This document shows positions 32,131-41,687 of a stretch of 43,318 nucleotides of DNA, piece by piece (position 1 is the first letter of the stretch; each line of letters starts with the position of its first letter). The notes under the pieces were generated by a model. That model was given only the letters and a program-made list of their open reading frames with translations. It searched no databases and was not told the DNA's origin. This stretch comes from Rhodocollybia butyracea. Its lineage: Eukaryota > Basidiomycota > Agaricomycetes > Agaricales > Omphalotaceae. The position numbers and the translations under genes are program-made. The stretch is taken from assembly GCA_015501585.1 (NCBI GenBank), contig JADNRY010000499.1:1-43318 (forward strand), written 5' to 3'.

Positions 32131-32261
32131 ATGTGCCAAGCAGAATGGGGACAACGGACAGCACACAGGTTAGAGGAGAGAAGAGATCTAGGAGAAGAAT
32201 GAACGCCAGGAATCACCGGCGGAGAGGAAACTGTGTGAATCAGTGAGGGAAATGGGAAGGC

Positions 32262-32645
32262 AGAAGAGCAATGGGAAGTTGCGGGCATGGGCGACAGGAG
32301 ACGGTATGAGGTAGGAAAAGGTGGCACTGCAGGCAAGAGTCCCGTCCTAGTTGAGAGTGGTGGAGAGGGCCGAAGCATGCTGCAATGCACAAACTGTAGT
32401 CATGCAGAAGGAGCCACCAATGAGATCAACAGCCTCGATCTCATCGAGGGCGAGTGCAAAGTTTGTGACGGCATGTTCAATTGGGACGGTAATGAGAGAC
32501 AGCTCATCGGCAATGATTCGTTTGAGTTTGTCCCATGTGAGTTTCGAGGAGGCGTCGGCTTTGTTTATGATGGACTTGACGCTGATGGGGGCCTCTGCGG
32601 CATTGGCAGATATGACATATTGAGCGTTTCTACTGCTGCTGCGAG
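32262..32645 (-). pseudogene. Hsp110/Hsp70-family chaperone fragment
   Basis: On the minus strand from about 32620 a frame reads YVISANAAEAPISVKSIIN, then SKLTWDKLKRIIADELS, VPIEHAV and ALDEIEAVDLIGGSFCM, the part of the Hsp70-superfamily nucleotide-binding domain that leads into the GGSTR segment. After a frame change it continues LSTTLNQDGTLACSATFSYL and SPVAHARNF, the next conserved segment. The AEAPxS and SxLTxxxxxxLI pattern points to the Hsp110 (Sse1-type) branch, though Lhs1-type cannot be excluded. It lacks the N-terminal and C-terminal parts and has drifted at conserved sites (GGSF for GGST). A fragment only. Confidence 0.7.
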
Positions 32646-34330
32646 ATGCTGAGTGGTGACAGAGTAGGATTTTCCCCAGTCAAGTTCGATGAGTTCAGAA
32701 TCCTCGATGAATGCTCACATCAGAGTGGATGAAATGATAGGCATGACAGGGCATAGTGGCCGTGAAGAAACTTGAGCTTGGACATCATTGTCCACCACGA
32801 GGATTCCTCATTGGCGGCCTTGGTCTCTCCACAAATTCTGATGATGTTTGAGTCGTTAGCCGAGGACGTGACTAGTCAGTTGAGAGAATCGGGTGTCACA
32901 GTCTATCACAGTCATGAGCTACAAGACGCTATTGAAATAGCAAAACTCACCATATCAGCATCGATAATGAAGATAATGAAGATATACTCCGAGTCGTAGA
33001 ACGCCGGGTCGACCAATAACATTACACATTTGATGATACAGCTCTAATTCCAGCAGAGTCATGGGCGCGTCAAAGTGTACTCGATTCAGATAATGCATGA
33101 GCAAAATCTGACTGTCTTGCTTGATTACTAGGCTTGTTGGAGCGCTTGGTAAATATAACTAGTACCAGTATCAGCTTTGAACAAAGGAAAACAGGAAAGA
33201 ACTGAAACATACGCAACGACATGACCAGCATATTCATATAACCCACATAAACCTTTCCGTAGTTGAGTGCACAAGCGCCCTCTCCGACAGACTTGAACAT
33301 CAAAGGCTCGGGTCAAGCTTGGGATCTACACCAAGGATATCTTGGACAATCTGTGGTGTCGTACGATCGTTCCTGCTTCCAGTAATGTTCCCTTCACAGA
33401 TGATGAAGATGAGCTTCCATTTATCATCATAGTTTAATGCAGCAAGCAAGTCAATCCTCCTCCTGACCAGATTGGTCTTTGAAAACATTTTCGACAGTGG
33501 GGGCAAGGAAAGAATAGGCGGGAGCGTTAGCGTTTACAGTTTGACTGTTCAAAAGTGATCTGTCAGATTGTAGAGATTCTTGTTGTATACACCCCAGGTC
33601 CTAATAAAACACATTAAGGCGAAACAAGAGAACAACATACTCATAAAAAAACTCACCTTGGATCACTATCGTTACTCGAAGTTGAAGCCCCAGACTGGAT
33701 TGAAGCCAACGCTTTCCTTATGAAACTCAGAGATAGTAGGCTGGAAAATTGTCATGTACCAGTCCAGCTGAGCGAGTTTGTTCCATCCCGGCATCCTCCA
33801 GTGCATGCCTCGCTTCTTTCTCCACCGTTCACACAGTATCCTCCACCATCTTCCATTCGGAATACGCAACCCATATCAACCGATGCCCAACAACATAATC
33901 CAAACCCTCGATCCACCCATTCGCGCGGGCACACCGCATAATCCTGTCACGCTTGGACCCGTGCATAGTAGGCACGTACCGGTCGCAGAGCTGACCCAAG
34001 TCAAAGTCGGTGGTTTACTCCATGCTTTTGCGGGACATCAAGTTGGGTAAGAGGAGACTGCAAATTTGGGCTTTCGCTCCGCGTTTGTTGAAAGAGTTAG
34101 GAGAGCCAGAGTCGTTCGGGCGGAAACAGGAGATAGCCCAAGGATGGCTTTGGAGATGTCGGTGAAGTTGATCTGAGTGGTGACGGGGTAGGATTTCCCT
34201 GGTCAAGTTCTGGGAGTTCAGAATCTTCGATGAAAGCTTGCCTTCACCCATCAGAGCGGATGAAACAATAGGTGTGACAGCGCACAGTGGTCGGGAAGAA
34301 GCTTGAGCCTGGACGACTATGGACTCGTCC
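32640..34330. repeat. Diverged direct repeat flanking the chitin synthase relic
   Basis: About 160 bp at 32640-32810 and 34170-34330 are homologous: GAGTGGTGAC, GTAGGATTT, GTCAAGTTC, GAGTTCAGAATC, TCGATGAA, ATCAGAG..GGATGAAA, ATAGG, TGACAG, CAGTGGTCG-like, AAGAAACTTGAGC..GGAC. On the minus strand both read (A)FIEDSEL.ELD.G in one frame. The chitin synthase relic lies between them. Confidence 0.75.
32790..34110 (-). pseudogene. Chitin synthase relic (GT2, class V/VI-like catalytic N-part)
   Basis: Chitin synthases polymerise GlcNAc at the plasma membrane. Minus-strand pieces in order: LGQLCDRYVPTMHGSKRDRI (about 34000), GLDYVVGHRLIWV, TVEKEARHALEDAG, LVHDNFPAYYL, a 56-nt intron (33601-33656), [74 protein letters not shown], a 68-nt intron (33145-33212), [25 protein letters not shown] (the donor-binding DAD-type region) and ICGETKAANEESSWWTMM. 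Breaks: TGA at 33829-33831, TGA at 33727-33729, TAA at 33718-33720, and one-base losses near 33312 and 33240. The catalytic QRRRW part, the membrane segments and the C-terminus are absent; the sequence passes directly into other fragments near 32790. Confidence 0.85.
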
Positions 34331-34460
34331 TTGTAACCAGTATCCACACCCGCACATGTATTTATATCTGCACCAATAAGAGTACTAGGAAGGGAGTTAC
34401 TAGTTCGTCCCAACGACGATGGCCTAGGTAGATTTGCCAGTCCCAAAAGCAAAGAGAGGG
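33010..34460 (-). other. Sequence upstream of the chitin synthase relic, unassigned
   Basis: 34110-34460 on the minus strand reads in shifting frames (VVQAQASSRPLCAVTPIVSS; ITFTDISK-like pieces) and contains the flanking repeat copy. I could not assign it to chitin synthase or to another family with confidence. The listed interval overlaps the relic because frames interleave. Confidence 0.25.
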
Positions 34461-34643
34461 AGAGATGGAGGAGAAGGAGGAAGAGGATAGGCCGAGGGAT
34501 GGGGTGAGTCGACGTTCCAACAATAGCTGGTAGATATGAGTCAGAAGCTGTACCTGCGGTATTACTACCGAGCGATTCATGTCAGAGTCAGGCGGCGGGG
34601 CCAGAGAGGTGGAGGCGATGGTTGTGGCGCGTGTACTCCGTGG

Positions 34644-35083
34644 TTAGGATGGGTGAGTGGTGACTAGACTACCGGGTCGTGAAGACGTGACAAATCTTTC
34701 TGCTACGGAATCGGCAGCTGAAGGCGCGCGTGAGTGTGTTGTGTTTGTAGAGGCCGTAAAATATCCCGCGGCGGCAAATGAGGGGGTAACGCTACACCAG
34801 TTCTTCCCAGCGACTCCACCCGCACTGCTTGGCAAGTGCTCAACGTCGAATCCCGCTGTTGGTTCTTCACCGACGTCAGAGTAAACTCGAGATCCTTTGC
34901 GGTATCCATCAACAAGAATCTTGGGCTCAACAAACTCTCCATGTCCTCGAAATTTGGAGAAGTGAGATAGGTAGTTGTGAGTGTGAGGAACCAAGAGGAA
35001 AATTGCGGCTGCTGCCAGTTTGAAGAGCGAAATTGGGAAGGCAAGTCATCGTCATGGAACCAGAGTCTGCACCTGGTTTCCAC
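34644..35083 (-). other. Coding-like minus fragment, unidentified
   Basis: Two overlapping minus frames look partly coding: one with LWFHDDDLPSQFRSSNWQQP (about 35060-35000), another with FVEPKILVDGYRKGSRVYSD and AAAGYFTASTNTTHSRAPSA. A frame change near 34960 would join them. No family recognised; it lies in the same orientation as the chitin synthase and Hsp relics. Confidence 0.3.
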
Positions 35084-35588
35084 ACTGGTAAAACGAGGAG
35101 AAGGGTGAGCGGAATAGCTTATTTTAAAAAATTGGTATTAGTCTTTGTTTTTCTCAAGTAACAGTATCAAAAGACGTACCTTATAAAGCTGTAAACCATA
35201 CAATGTACTAGTACTGAAATAATAACAGTCTAGTCGAGACCTTGTTCAGAATTGAGAAATTTTCTGGACCTATCCGCGTATTGAACATCGTAAGGACGAC
35301 AGAGGATGTACATGAGAGCTGGAAGCGCAGAGCAACGTGTCGACAAAAGGATTATCACCGATGGCTACGGAATCATCGCTGAACAGGCCAGCGGGAATAC
35401 GATAAGTGCCAGATGAGGCTGAGAATTGCCGTCTTTTGCCGAAATCGTTGACCTAAAAAGAAAAAGATCAGAATTGAATTGTCGAGTCATAGATAGCACA
35501 CCTCTACCCAGACGGTACGCTGCACATCCACCAAACTATCTCATTTCTGTTCCTCTCGTTTCCCAAGCAACGCCTCACCGATAACGCT

Positions 35589-35946
35589 TTAGCCTGACCC
35601 TGTGTTTCCTGTAGCAGTGGATGTGAGGAAGAAGAGGTTTCGAGGATGCCTTCTTGTGGCAGGCTGTGGCAGGTTATGGCGGGTGAATAAAGCAGAAGTA
35701 ACTGATAACACTGTGAATTTGAACAAAATGAATTCTATTATTACATCTACTGCAGCCAATATTGAGCAAAACCTCGGAAATAGTAGAGAAAAACTCACCA
35801 TAAGGATTCCTGCCCGCAAGACAATACCGGCAAGTCGTGGTAGTCGTGGTGAAAAGGAAAGCTGTCAACGCTGACACCATGGGCGTTAATTCGGGCGCTA
35901 GTCCGTTAACTTTGCGGATGCTACGCTTCTGAGCTTTCTGAGCCAT
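35589..35946 (-). CDS. Hypothetical two-exon small protein or 5' gene fragment
   Basis: ATG at 35946 opens an exon to 35799 (starting MAQKAQKRSIRKVNG, later ALTAFLFTTTTTTCRYCLAG), followed by a 49-nt intron (GTGAGT...GCTGCAG, 35750-35798) and an exon 35749-35589 ending in TAA; product 102 aa. Splice sites and phase are good, but the second exon is of doubtful composition, so this may be the start of a longer gene whose other exons have decayed. Not recognised. Confidence 0.35.
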
Positions 35947-35999
35947 TCGGATAATAGTCAACCCTGACTTCAAAGTTTCTGAGGATTTGATTCAATATT

Positions 36000-36930
36000 T
36001 AAAACAAAAAACCTCAGAGTTCTCGGTATCCCGTGTGTGATTGTGAATGAACGGAGTGTTCAGGAGATAATTATCTCCAAAGCCCACTCATTATTGGCAC
36101 AATTGGGGGTCGCTAATAGGGAGTTCTGACCAATCTGAACGTGACGAATGTCTTCGTTACCCTATGTTGTCCTCACGTTAGTGAGATGCAGCGGCTCGGA
36201 TATAGCTTCTTCCTTCTCCAGATTCAAGATTCTTGGCTTGGAAAAATAGGGGGTGTTCCGCCATACCTATTGTACCGCCTAGGATGTCTGTCTCTTTATT
36301 GATTACGTCCGCCTTTGCAGCTGCCAATATACAATATAGGTTGGTACCCGGATGGTTGGGCAAAGGCTTTTAATGACGAGGATCTCAACTTGTGTGTAAA
36401 TTCAGCTTTATCGATTACGATGAAGGCAACATGTCAATATATCTTGCCTTTGCACCAGAAAGCATCACCAATGGGCAGATGAGAGTCAAGGAGTGTTGTG
36501 CCGCCAAGAAGGTTGAAGATACAAGGTCTCCACTTCACTAGCAAGTAGCTGGCTGGATATCTTCCCCTCTGGAGCGTTCATTTGGGCCTTCCATTCAGCT
36601 CTATCCTTAAACTCATATTGGAAAAACCTCTATAAAATTTGAAAAAAATCTCTATTAATTCCACGCTCATTATTCCATGTTTTGGTCTTCTTTATAGACC
36701 AGGAGGGCGTACGTAACGGATTGGATTCCTTACCTGTCAGACCGCTCATTTCCATGGTATTGTAGGTATTGTACTTTTTACCTTCCTTCGTCTTATTCAA
36801 AACCCGCGCGATCCCTGTCTCGAGGGAACTCTCTTGTGACTCTGTCCATATGACTGGTGTAACTTCAAGCTACTGACATACTTATACTTATATCTATGTG
36901 TGCTTTGAAATCAGTGGAAGTAGACAACAT
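36000..36930. other. Intergenic upstream of the transposase 3' end
   Basis: No gene. It contains a perfect 16-bp palindrome at 36063-36078. I looked here for a terminal inverted repeat of the transposon and did not find a convincing one. Confidence 0.45.
36063..36078. repeat. 16-bp perfect palindrome
   Basis: GGAGATAATTATCTCC, 8-bp arms with no spacer. It could be a dimer-binding site or chance; nothing nearby explains it. Confidence 0.85.
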
Positions 36931-36932
36931 AT

Positions 36933-39900
36933 TTACTCTTTATATAAAGTCTGGTAACTATAAATACTAGTCCAATTGTTAACTAAAAAAGAAGAAGCTA
37001 GATCCAAGACAGTATCAGAGGTCCAGGAAGCTTGAGACTCAAGTGAATGTTTTTTAAATCTGGGAATCAGCATACAAGATTGGCGTATATTGGAAAGAGG
37101 AATAATGGACCAGGAATGAACATCTGTCTTTTGAACAGATGCCATATTATGAGTTCTCACATCTGTGCTGCTCTGGGCAGGTGATGTATACCACTCGACA
37201 TAGGCAAGCACCTGTTTTGGCCAATGTTTAGGTGCAGCAGTCGCATATGTACCAATGACATTGAGCTCAGTAGGCAGAGAAAATAATAGTTTAACTCGCC
37301 CAATTCTAGTGCCAGCAAGACTAACAGCTTCAGCTTGATCCCCTGTTAGTACAACCACTGTATCAAAGCGGTTCTTTAAAGGGCTAGCTTTGACTGTATC
37401 TTGAATGTCTCCTGCTTCATCTAAACTCTCTCTGGTGAATTTAAATGAGTAAAATACATCCAAGCGGTCAAAGGGTAGGGGCTGAGTCTCTGCAACTTCC
37501 ACATCTCTAGTTCTTGCCCCAGCCTTGGACCTTGCTAGGAATTGTTTTAGATTGAGAGAAAAGAAGGGAATTTTATGTTGCTTTTGGATGCTAGCAATGG
37601 GTTTGGCTGGAAATGTTGGGTGTTTAGGTAGTAAGATTTGAGAAGATGGTTTGGAGGAAGGATTATTAGCTGCAGTAACAGAACTCTGGGCAGACTTAGA
37701 ACTGGTAAGATGCTGTTGTTCTAATACCCAGGACAGCTCTCGCTGAAAGCCCTGGACATTCTCCTGCCTGGAAATCCACTTTGTCATTTGAGAAAATTCA
37801 TCTTTTTTGTTAGAGGCCCGCCACCCCTTTTTAGCAAAATCAATGTGAAGGCGCTCAAACATTTCAGTGTTGTAATTGTCTGTAGCACCAAATAGGCGTA
37901 TGCTGCTGGTGTAATGAAGAAGGGAGTGAAATTTGGGAATGTTTAGATCATCCCGCACACCTAAAGTGATGAAAACATTTTTCTTTTCCTCCCAGGTTTT
38001 GAGAGCATCAGTCATATAACTGAGAGTATCGTCATCATGGGTGGAGTATTGAGCCAGATAAATGAAGTCAAGAACTGCTCTGACAGCAGTAACAACATCT
38101 TGGGGCACGTTAGAGCCTACCAAGCATCCAAGAAGAATTCTACCCATATTTTTCCGTTCAGTACCAGTAATTTGAGCCAACGCAGATATACCATTCTTGA
38201 AATGGCGAACCCCATAGGCTGGGGGGAGCAGGCGGATCCGGCGATCCAGTTCTTTATCTGTAAGAATTTGCCTACACCATTTAACAAGGTGTGCCAGAAC
38301 ACCCTGATAAAGTTGATGAAGAATGTCAGGTGTCATACTCAGGTGAAGATCTGTGTAAGGCAAATCCTGCCAAAAAGGCTTATAGACATATCCAGAGACC
38401 TCATAGTCCATACAAGACTTGAAGTACTGAGCAGTGGAATTGGATGAATCCCATGCCTGTTCCATTACCCCCAAAGTCCACTGTTTTTCTCGGGGAGGCC
38501 CAGGGGAAGAGTCACTGAGATGTTTTCCATCCACCTGACATTTAGGACAAGTCCCATACTTGGAGCAGGTTACTAGGCACTGTTCTGGGAAATCTGCAAC
38601 ATAGCAAGCAATAATGGGATGAACTCTGCGGATGGCTCCATCTCCACTAGCCATTTCCACTCCTGTTGTTCCTGCTTTCACCAAAGGGGAGAAAACGTGG
38701 CGCATAGCATCATGGAAAAGCCGTTGATAACGACCGCTAATTTCTCTTTTAATGAGACCATCTTTAGATATTTTATCCACTGGAAGATAGGCAAGGAGGA
38801 TGCATGCTTGCTGAGAGGGTTTCCGGCGCAATGATTTGGGAATATTGCCAAGGGTTAGATAGACAGGATAAGCCTGTTTATTTCCAGAAAATTGTGTAAG
38901 CTGAGTCTTGTCAGTGGCAATAATGAGGGGAGCCACAGTGGCCCCATCTGGAAGCTCATTCTGGGCAGGTACAAGTTACACCAGGTTAATTTGGCCAAAA
39001 GTTTGCTCACCTGAATTGTATTCCACCATTTACCATCCCACATTTCTGAGTACATTCTGTGTGATTTAGAGGCATCTTTGAAGACTTTTCTTGGTTTATA
39101 TACAAGATGTGAGGCCAGAGCTGGGTCTCCCCACAGGCTTTTTATTGCCTCGATTATGTCTCGATGACGGAAAATGTATTCCTCCTGTGGGCGATCTTTG
39201 AAATGCATACGTCTCACTTTCCATTTACCAGCCCTGCCTGGAAGGTTATCGATATTTTTTGTGAAGACCAGCAATGTTGCTATATGATAGCCCTAGTTTT
39301 TTCCACCACCTAGTAGATATTGAGATTCAAATGTATACATCCCAAAAGATAGATCACTTACACCAGGAATGGCCAACAGCCGGTTGAATGATTTATGTCC
39401 AATTCCATCTTTCACCACCCATTCTGCAATTCTCCAGTCCATTTCAGAGGCAAAGGGAGAATACAGCTGATCAGGAGGAGGTGTAGTTCCATCCATAGGT
39501 ACATCCACCTCAAGATTATGAGCCACCCTCCAGCGCACATGCAACGATTCATCCATCTGTATTACTAACCCAGCATTTTCTCTCCATTCTACTTGTTGGG
39601 CTTCTCCACTATCATCATTCAAAGTTCTCAACTTGGTTCCAAGCTGGCGATTAAGCAACTGATTGGCTTGAGTACTGGGACCTGGCCCTTCCTCACCAAT
39701 TTCAGGCTGTAGAGGAATAAAATGGAAGATATTGTGATCCTCCTCAAACTCTTGCAGCACATCTCCTATGTCCTCTCGCTCTTCTCCTTCTCTGGCCATG
39801 TAGTCCACTCCCCAAGTCTTCCCCTCCTCCACACTGGTTTCCAGCTCTTTATCCAAGGCTGATGATTTTTCATATGTTCTCCACCAAGAACAGGAAGCGG

Positions 39901-39979
39901 ACTGAGTAACGTGGTTTTCCCTTCCTTGAGATGTTTGAAACATACGGCCACAGCCTGCGGGACACCAAATAGACTCCAT
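36933..39979 (-). pseudogene. Plavaka (CACTA-like) transposase, frameshifted
   Basis: A DDE-type DNA transposase of the Plavaka group, which is common in Agaricomycetes. Exon 1 (39979-39362) starts with a C2H2-like element (CPAGCGRMF, then HVTQSASC), then an acidic linker and FASEMDWRIAEWVVKDGIG...RLLAIPG, ending at a GTAAGT donor. After a 52-nt intron, exon 2 (39309-39011) begins VVEK and has LPGRAGKW, IEAIKSLWGDPALASHLVY and RMYSEMWDGKWWNTIQ. After a 50-nt intron (38961-39010), exon 3 (38960-36933) has LPDGATVAPLIIATDKTQLT, KQAYPVYLTLGNIPKSLRRKPS-type sequence, GVEMASGDGAIRR, FPEQCLVTC, CPKCQ, and a long C-terminal part with LHQLYQGVLAHLVKW. Exon 2 carries two extra bases, one in each of two six-base A-runs (39297-39302, 39255-39260). 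Without them the product would be about 980 aa. Confidence 0.85.
36933..39979 (-). mobile_element. Plavaka-type DNA transposon (ends not defined)
   Basis: Only the transposase-bearing core is supported. CACTA-type inverted repeats with a 3-bp target duplication would be expected outside 36933-39979. Candidate CACTA/TAGTG motifs (for example CACTA near 36536, TAGTG near 40596 and 40787) are isolated and do not extend into matching repeats, so I give no borders. Confidence 0.6.
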
Positions 39980-40019
39980 GTGAGAAGCAAACTTGAAGAT
40001 TGAAAGGGGGAGGGGGAAG

Positions 40020-41680
40020 GGGGGAGCAAGCGAAGCTCAAATATAAGTCACCGGATTGAACTGTATGGAAATATCTCCTAGGCTATAGGGCCTCCAACCT
40101 TTTCGGACTCCTGGCAGATGACTCTCAAGCATATGCGCATCCATATGGAGTTATCAAACCATTTCCGGAAATCTCAATTCTAAGAAAAGAAATGCCAGAA
40201 CAAGAAGATTATTCCCTCGGGAATATGGCCAGCTGACTGTCCAGCGAGCAATTCTCATGTCAGCTATATGATTGTACTGTTTATTGACAGTACTACTACA
40301 TCTGGTGGTTAAAATTCCGACCAGCACCCATAGAGAAAATCGCGTGACATCATAGACTTTGAGAGCCTTGTGCATGTGAACTCTAATCATTTTCCTCAAG
40401 GCAATACTCTTACATGTAGGGCTTACCACCGTGACCATAACCTACGGTAACCGTATCACGGTCACGGTACCCATCCTGTACCCCCTCCTGCCTCGATCTT
40501 CCACGGGACGGTCAATGGTACGGTAACCACTGTATGTGCTAGTACGGACCATATCTAAGCGTCCAAGTTGACGCTTGTTCAATCCAGGCCACTTTGGATT
40601 GTATAGTGGGAACAACCTTGAAACTGCTCAAAAATGGGCTTAAAAAATCAATAGTCCCAGTCTGTGCAAGGTAGCTGTCTGTGAAGCTACAGGTCCTTGG
40701 TGATAGTGTCATCCGAATCATATGTACTGAAACAGAGCCACTGAGCATATGAAGTGTGAGACTCTGAATTGTGGAAGAATAGCCTGGTAGTGAGTTTGAT
40801 TGGACATGACTGTAGCGGGAAAGTAAGGAAGATGCAGCATCTGATAAAGTCAGAGTCTCATACCAGTTTTAATTTTTGAACTTGGCTCATGTAAATCTTA
40901 CATGTATTGCCAAGTTGCAGACATTATTCAAGGCAAGCGTGCACGAATCATCTTGTTTATTGTCCATATTGAATGAGCATATATTCCATCTATACGTAGA
41001 CCATTAACGGCCATAATATACGGTAACCGTACCGTGAAGGCTCCAATTTTTTTTAGATACGGTACGGTACAAGGACTTCCATTGCTAAAACGGTCCGTGA
41101 AACACACGGCCGTGACTGCATGTGCTCCGAGTCCTGAATTATGCTATGTGCGTGTGCTGACTGTTGGGCCTGTACCTACTCGAGTGCCCAAGTCAGCTGC
41201 CAGTGATCTTGGGCAACCACCGTTATTTTTGGTATAGTCTTATCGATAAATCATCCAGCAGTGGGAATTCAAAGAGAAGATTACATACAAAGTTTCGACA
41301 CTCGGCCTTTGAACCGGTAAACGGTAAGCGGACCGCAGCAGCGCTTAAACGCCACACAGCTTACTTCTGACCACCATGTATCGCCAAGCTCCTACCGCCT
41401 TCTCTCCCAACAAAAATTCTGAGTGCTTTCAGAAATTGTGTTAATGATTGGTATGCCGTTTGTTGGTCTTAGGTTTGTACCTATTTTTGACACTTCCATC
41501 TGCAGGACAAGGACTTTCTTAATGGAAAAGGATGCATGAAGGTTTGTTAGAGATCTCAAAGTTTATCTTACCAAGACTCATATATCCTTTTTCAGGTATC
41601 AAGCAAATCACTTAAAGGCCGCACTGCACCCACCGCTCACTCCCCCTCCAAACTCCATCCTTCAACTCCACCCTCACGCT
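40020..41680. other. Intergenic with palindromic repeat sequence
   Basis: No gene. 40417-40540 and 41005-41110 are rich in ACGGTAACCGTA and CACGG/CCGTG motifs (see next entry). The remainder shows nothing recognisable. Confidence 0.45.
40433..41040. repeat. Direct repeats with ACGGTAACCGT palindromes
   Basis: GACCATAACCTACGGTAACC (40433 onward) and GGCCATAATATACGGTAACC (41009 onward) are diverged direct copies about 576 bp apart, each with the palindrome ACGGTAACCGT followed by CCGTG or CACGG. The left copy is preceded by TAGGGCTTACCACCGT, which resembles the end of a hAT-type element. Neither a matching inverted end nor an 8-bp target duplication was found. Confidence 0.55.
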
Positions 41681-41687
41681 GACTCGT

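Noticed and set aside
36933..39979. KDZ-type transposase as an alternative call
   Set aside because: The ATVAPLIIATDKTQLT, YPVYLTLGNIPK and SGDGAIRR-HPI segments fit Plavaka, not KDZ.
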